Shown: positions 42,036 to 64,000 of the stretch, piece after piece | How the letters are laid out: every line of letters starts with the position of its first letter | Position numbering within the stretch: the stretch's first letter is position 1 | DNA from: Thunnus maccoyii | Taxonomy: Eukaryota > Chordata > Actinopteri > Scombriformes > Scombridae | Assembly: GCF_910596095.1 (NCBI RefSeq) | Contig: NC_056544.1 | Coordinates: 11,951,155-12,015,154, forward strand | Length of the DNA: 64,000 nucleotides | Direction of reading: 5' to 3' | Translations under genes and position numbers: made by a program | The notes under the pieces: generated by a model | Told to the model about the DNA's origin: nothing | The model's input: only the letters and a program-made list of their open reading frames with translations | Databases searched by the model: none

Positions 42036-42307
42036 AAACAAAGTGCTTAAGAAATTGTAGCCAGCTATGCAGGACAAGACCACAAAATTAAACCACAAGA
42101 CCAAACAAAGCAAATCCACATTCAAAAACAAAGAGTAAAATTCAAATCATGCAAATCATTAAATGTTTTACAGGACCAAAATGTAAGCAACACTTTTATG
42201 CTCATTGTTTTTCCAAATGACAAATGACAATGTGTGTATTCATACTAAACTATGCACAAGCTTTTGTATGGATTAAAAAATAATTAAAATTGATAAATGG
42301 TAATAAA
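42036..42307 (+). other. Actinodin 3' untranslated region with poly(A) signal
   Basis: Short AT-rich 3' UTR ending at AATAAA 42302-42307 ('ggtaataaatgtgtcat'), followed by a T/GT-rich stretch. Confidence 0.7.
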
Positions 42308-42657
42308 TGTGTCATTTTATATTTCATTATGGTGTTTTGTTCTGTTGCATTTGCATTATGTTTGAAAACAGAAAAAGGAAAAGCCTAATTTCCTGTTACC
42401 ATTTCATTTTCTCAAGTTGATTAATTTCATTATAGCCTACTAATTCTGTTAATAGCAAACAGAACCTTATATTTCTCTCCTTATAACAACAATGATAGAA
42501 AGAGGGCTACATCATTGTATTTGATAATTAAGTGGAGAGCATTTGGGGCACCCTGTTGTTTTAATTAAATACTAGCTATTTAATGTCTTGCAGTATGTCT
42601 ATAAAATTATTACAATGCAGACCAAAAACTTAGTTACTAGGCATATCCAAAAGGGTT
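42308..42657. other. AT-rich spacer, nothing recognised
   Basis: No gene or repeat family recognised between the actinodin poly(A) signal and the repeat cluster. Confidence 0.5.
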
Positions 42658-42740
42658 GAGTCAAGAACAACTTGGACTTTTTGTAGAAGACTTTTTGCCT
42701 CTCATCCAAAAGGCTTTTTCAGTTCTGACTGACTCCCCAC
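42658..42740. repeat. Dispersed foldback-type fish repeat fragment
   Basis: 'caagaacaacttggactttt' followed by 'gaagactttttgcctctcat' and CCAAAAGGCTTTTTCAGTTCTGACT resembles a fish repeat with the motif GAAGACGTTTCGCCTCTCATCC. It abuts the tail of the LINE copy that starts at 42771. Confidence 0.45.
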
Positions 42741-42770
42741 CATCAGTCAGATGCAAATTGTACATTTGTT

Positions 42771-43690
42771 TCAGAATCAGAATCAGAATCCTCTTTATTG
42801 TCCAAGTATGTTTATGCATATAAGAAATTTGACTCTGGTTTAGTGGCTCTCAATGTACTTACACACTACACAACAATCTTCAGAAAGATACACAAGGAAT
42901 GACTATATACAGCTGAAACTGTTTCTAGAAGAGTGCACAGAGTGCTGAGATGAATATTAAATGGGAAAAAAGTGACTCACTTCGTAGGTGGTTATGTACA
43001 GTATATACAACCTGTTCAAGACATGAATGTATTGCACATTTTGTATTTTAAACTAAAATAAATATAATTTGTAGGTGCAGTGGCTATTATAGTGTTCCAG
43101 GGTTACTGCACAGTGCCACAGTCAGTTAACTGTTTATAAGTGTGACGGCGAAGAGGAAGAAGCTGTTCCTGTGTCTGGTGGTTTTGGTGTTTGTGTTCTG
43201 TAGCGCCTACCAGAGAGGAGAAGTTGGAACAGGTTATGTCCAGGGTGTGAGGGGTCTGCTGTGATTTTCTCTGCCTGTTTCCTGACTCTAGAGGTGTACA
43301 GGTCCTGGATGATGGGCAGGCCAGTTCCAATAATCTTTTCTGCAGACCTGATTGTCCCTTGTAGTCTGTTCCTGTCCTGTTTGGTGGCCGACCCAAACCA
43401 GACAGTGATGGTAGTGCAGAGAACAGACTCTATGACTGCAGTGTAAAACTGGATCAGCAGCTCCTGAGGCAGGATGTACTTCCTGAGCTGGTGCAGGAAG
43501 TACATCCTCTGCTTGGTCTTTTTGATGACTGTGTTGATGTTGGACTCCCACTTCAGGTCCTGGGAGAATGTAGAACCCAGAAACCTGAAGGTTTCCACAG
43601 TCGACACAGTGCTGTTGATTATGGTGAGGCGGGGCAGTGATGGGGACTCCTCCTGAAGTCCACTGTCATCTCTGCAGTTTTGAGCACCTT
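42771..43690 (-). mobile_element. 5'-truncated LINE (jockey/L2-like), reverse transcriptase C-terminal part
   Basis: The minus strand at 43607-43134 encodes the C-terminal part of a non-LTR reverse transcriptase: ETFRFLGSTFSQDLKWESN, KKTKQRMYFLHQLRKY, FYTAVIESVLCTTITVWFG, and an ADPSHPGHNLF block with SGRRYR. Further upstream, KTAEMTVDFRRS lies in a different frame from the following TIINSTVSTVE, so the copy is frameshifted. The element ends at 42771 with AATAAAGAGGATTCTGATTC and TTCTGA tail repeats. A very short copy with the same 3' end is at 63685. The element is dead. Confidence 0.8.
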
Positions 43691-44090
43691 ATTTGACAGC
43701 TATAGTAAGTTGTTTCTTATGTATATGTGATAAGTTAATAAATTATGATGCAATGTTAACTGAACAACCTAACATTATATAAAGTAGCTAAAATTGGTTC
43801 CACATTAACGAAGTATAACATCAAAAAGCTGCTTATATGTTACTACATCAATAATTCAGCAGTATAATAGACTGTACATTAATATTAATCTCTGGAATGG
43901 GCCATTCTGCATAATGAGTAGTGAGTTGATACTTTAATACATTTTGCTGGTAATACTTCTGTACTTCTACTTTATTTCTTACAACTTTGAATACAGTGCT
44001 ATTAGGCTTGTTGAAATTGAATATTTTTCATATAAAAATATTCTTACTTATATATTTAATGTATTTACTACAATATAATATAAACTTGGA
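43691..44090. other. AT-rich spacer between two LINE copies
   Basis: No features recognised. Confidence 0.5.
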
Positions 44091-45174
44091 TTGAAATACT
44101 TGATGAAAATAAAAGGACATGGTGAAACATTTCCAACAAAATGCCTGCTAGATCAACATTGGGAATTCCAGGGAGGAGTGAGAAAAGCAAAAGCAAACTT
44201 TGGAAATAAGCTAAAATCTAAAGCGGAGGAAATTGGTATCATTAATATTAATGTGTGTCCTCTAGTCTGTTGGTCAGTTGTACCATCATGACTACTCCCA
44301 GAACCTGAAGTTGATCTATGCATACTGAATAATAACAAAAGAAAGAAATCAGGGAATTTAGTCAAGGAAGTTAAGGCTCATCTGCAAAAAGAATGGAGTT
44401 CATATTTAAAGATTTTATACAGAGTGGGAAAGTGGCATTTGGAGAAACTCAAATGTTAGTATTTACAGCAGAGATACTGGCAGTATTATGGGCACTTTGG
44501 TGGGTAGAGGACAAACCACACAACTCAGTCATATGCAGTGATTCAACAACAGCTTTACCTACAAGAAGAGAAACTTAAATCCAAATCCAGAACTGATATA
44601 TCAACAGAGACTTATCAAACATACAGAATTCACAAGGCAGGGTGTGAGGAGAGTTTTATTTGGGTACCAGCACACATGGGTGTGGATGGAAATGAGGAAG
44701 CAGATGGCAAACAACGCTGCTCATAATGATAGAGTAAATATTACCCTACAATATGGACTGTCAGAGTACACTTCAGTCATAAACAAGGCAGTCAAGGAAA
44801 TGTGGCAGAATACATGGGAAAAAGAGAAGAAGGGGAGGTCTTACTTTACAATGCAGAAAACAGTGGAAAAAGCAATTTTGCGTGCAAAAGAAAAGATTCA
44901 GTTATCATAACCAGGTTGAGGCTTGGGCATTGTGGGCTTAGGAGTGGGCTGGCTCTGATTGGGAAACACCCGGATGGCAAATGTGAGTGTGGAGACAAAT
45001 CCTCATCTATTGCAAGAATTACTCAAGAATTACGCAAGAAAATGAAGAAACTGCTAGAATGTTTGCACAGTATTGGACTATACAACAAAATATAAATAAT
45101 TGTCAAAAGGAACATCAATAACAAATAGTGGAGGGCAGCAAAACGCCATTTTGGCATCTAGTCTGCTTAATCCA

Positions 45175-45205
<31 letters not shown>

Positions 45206-45208
45206 AAA
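44091..45208 (+). mobile_element. 5'-truncated, decayed LINE with RNase H domain (I/Nimb-like)
   Basis: The plus strand carries an interrupted RNase H region: VFTAEILAVLWALWWVE, then VICSDSTTAL, then ESFIWVPAHMGVDGNEEAD. Conserved acidic positions (E of AEILA, D of CSDS) can be seen; the first one (YTDGS) is corrupted. Downstream is the usual post-RNase H block TRLRLGHCGLRSG and KCECG. Frameshifts and stops split it into several frames. It ends in a (GAA)n tail at 45175-45208, as in fish I/Nimb-type elements. The tail ends only tens of bases from the first exon of dync1i2. Confidence 0.75.
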
Positions 45209-45356
45209 GCCGGCGAAGAAGAGCGCGGCGGAGTCTGTCCTGCCTCCAGCTTCCAGCATCATCAGTCTTCACCACCATCACTTCTCTTCAGACTTGACGC
45301 AAACGAAACTGGGCAGTACTGTTACCGGTCTATTTGAATTTAACATCCGTCGTCAG
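45209..45356 (+). promoter_or_regulatory. dync1i2: dync1i2 promoter / untranslated first exon
   Basis: GC-rich 'gcgcggcggagtctgtcctg' lies just after the LINE tail, and a splice donor (CGTCAG then GTATTT) ends exon 1 at 45356. GC-rich sequence continues to about 45490. The transcription start cannot be fixed by eye. Confidence 0.5.
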
Positions 45357-46934
45357 GTATTTAATCATACCCTCATGACTGTGTTACTTTTAAAACATGT
45401 GTGGAGGCTGTAAAGCAGCCAACAGCTCGGCCGTTGGTTCGCGATGCTACCGTTAGTCGCTGCGGTAACGGTAGGCCCAGCGGCTGCCATGGAGATTAGC
45501 ATGCTAACCTAGCTGCTTGTGCTGACAGTGTTTCCGTTAATTAGATTAAAACATGTTATGGACCCGGCGGAAAACCTTCGTGGGATAAAGCGTACTCCAA
45601 ATAATCGAGATGGAGTACATTTTCATATTGTGGGGATGTTGACACGATAGCTATTTCAATTTTTATCTGCGGTTGTTATGACAGTGGGTGGAGTGATGTT
45701 GTCCAAGTGTTATTGTCGACCGCCACGACAGACGTTCAGCGGGCTACTGTCAGGACCGTAACACATCCATGTTTAGGACATGAATATGACCAGTTAATAG
45801 CTGTTGTATGTAAATGCTGACACGACTACGACATTATTTATGGCTACTCCGTAACTCTGACTTCTAATATAAGAGGCAGGTCAATAAAGTATGAATATTA
45901 TTTTCTGTATACATTTAGAATTGAAGGGAACCAGATCAGAGTCATAAGTGCGAAGCCTATATATTAAGTCTGGATATTTGTGGAATAACACACCATCTCA
46001 GTCATTGGTTAGCCTTGAAACTATGGAGAAAGCAGATAAAGAGAACATTGTTGTCAATAGCTGTGTGGTGTTCACATGTTTCCAGTGTGACAGGCCCAGG
46101 GCTACCGTGCCTCACTGCAATGCTGCACCCAACATCAGAGGTCTGGATATAGTATGTCTAGCTTGCATACTGAAAAAAGCAGATTTTTTCCACTCAAGTA
46201 CCCAGCCTGTTGAAGTGTTAAGCAACTTGGCCTTGAAGAAAGCAAGCTAAAAATAAGGAAGAAGAAAACTTCCTTCTTACATGCTTAAAAATGACTGGGG
46301 GAAAAAAATGGAAAAAGCCTTAATGGAAATTAAGGTGTTTCTACATGTTACAGATAAAAGTGCAACAAGTAGACTATAACTGCAACTAAGAATTAATCTG
46401 TTGATTGCTTTCTGGATCAGTGGTTTTGTTCATAATAGTTTGAAAAAGAAAAAAGGCCCATTGTAATTTCCAAGAGGCAGAGCCTAAGGTGGCATCTTCC
46501 TTGTTTTATACAATTAGCAGTCCAAAACCCAAAGATATTAAGTTTATTATCATATATGACAAAGAAAAGCAGCAAAACTGCACACAAATTGACTTGCAGT
46601 GTAGTTTTAAAGCATTTGCAATGAGATGACCTTGGCCTAAAAGGGTCTCCGTACTCAAGACTGATTTATACATTAGTGTTGGTTGTTCACATGAACTCAC
46701 AGTTGAATTAGGGCAGTATAATAAAAATAATAATCATCATCATCATCAATAGTTTACTGTCTCTCTGCCCAATAATCCTAGTATTTACACTCAGAGCATC
46801 TTTTGAATAAAACAGATGAATGAACTGAAATTAATAACAAGGAACATTTACTGAGCAGGTTAGTTTTCAGTTTCAGAGGTCAGTTTTTTTATGTCTCTTC
46901 ACTGTCCTGTAACAAATTCTCTTCTTCCTGCAGT
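45357..46934 (+). other. First intron of dync1i2
   Basis: The 1.6 kb intron holds a partial hAT-like repeat near 46376-46580 and a small frame at 45948-46250 that resembles no known protein. The acceptor 'cttcttcctgcag' ends at 46933; the start codon is two bases into exon 2. Confidence 0.6.
46376..46580. repeat. hAT-like short transposon copy, left and middle parts
   Basis: 'ataactgcaactaagaatta', 'aatttccaagaggcagagcc' and 'aaaacccaaagatattaagt' are family landmarks in order. The right end is lost. Confidence 0.55.
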
Positions 46935-51797
<4,863 letters not shown>

Positions 51798-53121
51798 TGT
51801 TACAAACCCCACACTTACAACGTCTCATAAATTCCTCTCAAGTACACTACACACCTATAGCACACTACACAACACTGCCGGAGGAGCTGAGCTCTCCTCT
51901 CTCTGGCTCACAGCTTCCCTTTTCCACCTAATAGAACATGAATTGGCCTGAGGAGATGTGCAGAGCTAGAATAGATAGAATAGACAGTTTTAGACAGGTT
52001 TGGAGATATTTTTTAAATGTGTCTTTAGAGTTTTAGAGTGCATTTGTAGGACAATGAATGTGATGTGTAGCAGTACTAGTTCAGACAGCACAACTGAGAG
52101 AAACATACTGGGAGGTGATTTTCAGCATAGAAGTGTCTGTCAAATCGAAATTCTAGCTCTTTGATAACATCCTCAGGGCTTCATAAACTGCTCTTCTCCT
52201 AAGGCCTCAACTGACTCAGCCCTTTTTTTAAATATGCAATTCTTTGTACTCACACCTTTTTATTACCATTTGAGTGTTTTTACATGTTTTAATATTTTCC
52301 GGACACGCTTGTGCACATGGCTGACAAAGTGTTTGAGCAGTGTGGAGAACCAAAATGCGAGCATATCACTATCAGACCCTCTTCATCCTCAGCAGCACTC
52401 AACAACTAGAACAGCTTATGTGCTTGCACATTCACTCTGGCCTGTGCAGAAGTGTGTCACTCTTACATTTTAACCACTACAATATTTAATATTTATTCTG
52501 GTGGTTGCACTTATTTAAATATTTTGTGTATTGTTTAAAAAATGCTGCTTTGTACTGAAAACCTGAGGAGTACAGTCCTAAAATTAGCACTACAAGCTTT
52601 TTACTCGGCAAAACCTGATTTCTTGCCTTGAATTTATTGACACTAGTACAATTTAGAAGTTTTTTCTGTACCAAAGGTTATTGTTTCATACTCTGTACCT
52701 GTGTTGTGAGTAGTAGAAAACAGTTTCCTTACTTCTCCTGAGAGGATCTAAATGAACTTTCAATATTATGGTGTAAAGCAGAGGTTGGAAGTTAATTTTT
52801 ACAACAGAAAATTGATTGATTTTTTTTTTCTTTTCCATTTAACTTTTCATTCCATCCACACAGATGCAGCATTCCAACCTCACCAGGCTTAAGATTCTGC
52901 TTCAAACTCTTTCTCTCTAACATGTGTAAGCTAAAAATGCACTGTAGCAACCATATTAGATATATCATGACAAAGATCAGTATTCTGCATAGACTAATTG
53001 TACTGTATTCTGACTAATTGTTACTGTTCTTGATACACATGACGGTTGCACTTTCCCATTGGAATAAAACTCAAGTCATATTGGTAAAATTAAAACCATA
53101 TGGATGATTTATTTCAATAAA
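51798..53121 (+). other. dync1i2: dync1i2 3' untranslated region and poly(A) signals
   Basis: AATAAA occurs at 53063-53068 and again at 53116-53121. No other gene is seen in the 1.3 kb. The end interleaves with poly(A) signals of slc25a12 on the other strand. Confidence 0.7.
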
Positions 53122-53910
53122 ATACAATGACTGAATTGAGATACATTTAATTTATTAATACCTAATTCTCTGCTCATGATTCGTCTTTCATCAAGAAAAC
53201 ACTTAATTGAAAAGTTCTGTACATCAGTAAGAGTGATTCTCAGAGACCAGGACCAAAGGCCCCACATTACCATAACATTACAGTTACTGTATAATGATGC
53301 TGACTGAATGTTACGGACATTTGTCTAGTAACATTTTCTTAACTGCTTCTTATTAGTGTGCTGTCACAGTGCAGTTATACAATATGTACAGTAGTCTCCT
53401 GTATGAGGACCAATCAAGAGTGAAGCCCCACACACCATGCTGACCACAATATTTTCTACGCCTGCTATCCAATAAGAGAAGTCCTACTCACACTGAGTAT
53501 CAGACAGAAAACAGAATAAAAATCAAACCAGCTACTCATGAGAGACAGAGAAGGAGTGCCCCAGGCTCCGTTTTATACAATTGTTGGAGAGGAGAACATA
53601 AAGGATGGAGAGGCCAGGAGCGTACAGCCACTGAAGATACAACACAGTCAGTGCTCTGGTCCCGTTGCTGTCTGCGCCTTTACATCCACAGCTGCAGCCA
53701 GCTCTCCGCCTCCGCGACTGGCCGGGGACCGCTGCAGCACACCTTCACCCTGGAGAGAGTAACGGGCTGGTGTTGTTTGTTCCTACGTTAATGGCCCCTA
53801 TTTGTGGAGTGTGTTTTAACCATGTGTGTGTTTGTTTGTGTATCTATCTAAGTGTCTGGCTCCTGGTGCAGGAGGAGAGGGATGGCAAAATGATATGAAT
53901 ATTCAGACCT
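53108..53910 (-). other. slc25a12: slc25a12 3' untranslated region and poly(A) signals
   Basis: On the minus strand AATAAA occurs at 53156-53151 and 53113-53108, about 0.76-0.80 kb after the stop. Small plus-strand frames here are shadows. Confidence 0.6.
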
Positions 53911-63105
<9,195 letters not shown>

Positions 63106-63320
63106 GCTGGTTTGACGTCACATACAGTGAGCGAGCAGGGCGCAGCTCACGCGCTCTCAGACGTGTATGAGTCAGGAAACAGCGCGGCATTTCAGATAAT
63201 ATACAAGTCAATACAAGTAGTCATCACCTATTCAATCTTTTTCTTTTAATTATAGTACTTCACAGTAACAATATTAAATGTTTTGTTGTGATGGGGGCAA
63301 CTGGCACACACGTGCACGTG
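63106..63320 (-). promoter_or_regulatory. slc25a12: slc25a12 leader and promoter region
   Basis: Sequence upstream of the ATG contains GCGC-rich 'gggcgcagctcacgcgctct' near 63137-63160, in a short GC-rich island. There is no obvious TATA box. Start site not determinable by eye. Confidence 0.4.
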
Positions 63321-63321
63321 C

Positions 63322-63389
<68 letters not shown>
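63322..63389. repeat. (TC)n(AC)n microsatellite
   Basis: About 15 TC units directly followed by about 19 AC units. Confidence 0.95.
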
Positions 63390-63391
<2 letters not shown>

Positions 63392-63544
63392 TAACCAGTT
63401 GAGTCAACAGACACCACATAGATTTTCCAGTTTCCCTGCAATCATGTGAAAAGTTGAAGCTGACGTAATAATGTGCTTATCTTGCATGAGGAGGAAATTA
63501 CTATTCCTAAACTTTAGTATGGATCCTATAAATTGTCTACCTCT

Positions 63545-63910
63545 TCTCCATCCACTACTGCTACTATTAGCACTACTACTAGCCTACAACTGCTACTACA
63601 AACACAAGGAAATACATAGAGGGCATGTTGACCTTCTCTCTACTACCATAACTACTACTAATGTTACTACTACTGCTGCTACTATCAGAATCAGAGTCAT
63701 CTTTATTGGCCAAGTATGTTTACACATACAAGGAAGTTGACTCCAGCTTAGTGGCTCTCAGTGTACTTACACAGAATAACAACACAACAAGGAATGACTA
63801 TACAGGTGACTACAGGTACTATTGGTACCACTGCACTGCTACTGGGCTAGTACTATTACTGCTGCTACTACTCCTGCTATTAGTACGACTACTGCTGCTG
63901 CTACTGACCC
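63545..63910. repeat. Imperfect CTA/CTG triplet-repeat region split by a LINE tail
   Basis: ACTACTGCTACT-type triplets occur at 63550-63684 and again at 63815-63905, on both sides of the LINE fragment 63685-63807. The open frames here (Leu/Tyr/Thr runs) are products of the repeat. Confidence 0.7.
63685..63807 (-). mobile_element. Very short LINE 3' end, same family as 42771
   Basis: On the minus strand it ends TTGGCCAATAAAGATGACTC followed by TGATTCTGA. It aligns throughout with 42771-42910, including 'agtggctctca(g/a)tgtact' and 'aaggaatgacta'. Only about 120 bases remain: a severely 5'-truncated insertion. Confidence 0.75.
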
Positions 63911-64000
63911 TGAACATGGACTGAATTAACAGGACATTTTATAGACAGACAACATAGATCACACTCTGCCAAAAGCCATATACTGTAAGCCCATTGTTGA

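Noticed and set aside
41259..42131. 290-codon open frame on the minus strand
   Set aside because: It is antisense to the last actinodin exon; Trp/Gly/Ser-rich translation results from Pro/Thr/Cys codons of the real gene read backwards.
45948..46250. 100-codon frame with CxxC and CLAC motifs
   Set aside because: It suggested a zinc-ribbon, but it lies in the first intron of dync1i2, has no family match and no flanking signals.
63471..63924. Leu/Tyr-rich frames that look like membrane segments
   Set aside because: They are translations of CTA/CTG triplet repeats and a LINE tail.

Overview
The window is nuclear genomic DNA from a ray-finned fish, most likely a teleost. Genes have many GT/AG introns and multi-exon coding regions. 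Introns and spacers carry fish-type repeats: CA/GT microsatellites, hAT-like and other short inverted-repeat elements, and 5'-truncated LINE copies. One gene is an actinodin, a fin-ray protein family known from fishes and lost in tetrapods. I cannot name the species. There is no bacterial operon, CRISPR array, phage or virus.

Layout. (1) 1091-10227, plus strand: 3' thirteen coding exons of a dishevelled gene, closest to DVL3; its DIX-encoding start lies left of the window. (2) ~12000-25160, plus: a complete ap2m1 (clathrin adaptor AP-2 mu), including a six-base microexon. (3) ~26754-35900, minus: a complete pcyt1a (CTP:phosphocholine cytidylyltransferase alpha), convergent with ap2m1. (4) 35900-39860: spacer with microsatellite and two LINE 3' ends. 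(5) ~39868-42307, plus: a small actinodin gene. (6) 42660-45208: repeat-rich spacer with two different 5'-truncated LINE copies, the second ending next to the next promoter. (7) ~45210-53121, plus: complete dync1i2 (cytoplasmic dynein 1 intermediate chain 2). (8) 53108-63105, minus: complete slc25a12 (aralar, mitochondrial aspartate/glutamate carrier), convergent with dync1i2 and carrying a tRNA-Lys-like sequence in an intron. (9) 63106-64000: upstream flank with microsatellite, triplet repeats and a LINE tail.

The genes are not one pathway. dvl3/ap2m1 are neighbours on human 3q27, pcyt1a lies on human 3q29, and dync1i2/slc25a12 are neighbours on human 2q31, so two ancestral synteny blocks meet here with an actinodin gene between them. 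Exon boundaries were read by hand from splice signals and family protein sequences. For the four complete family matches, and for the visible part of dvl3, the joined exons keep an open reading frame throughout (436, 370, 634, 683 and 607 residues). I found no sign of a previously undescribed system; the most interesting points are splicing details (microexon, tandem acceptors, UG-repeat splice sites) and the repeat history.
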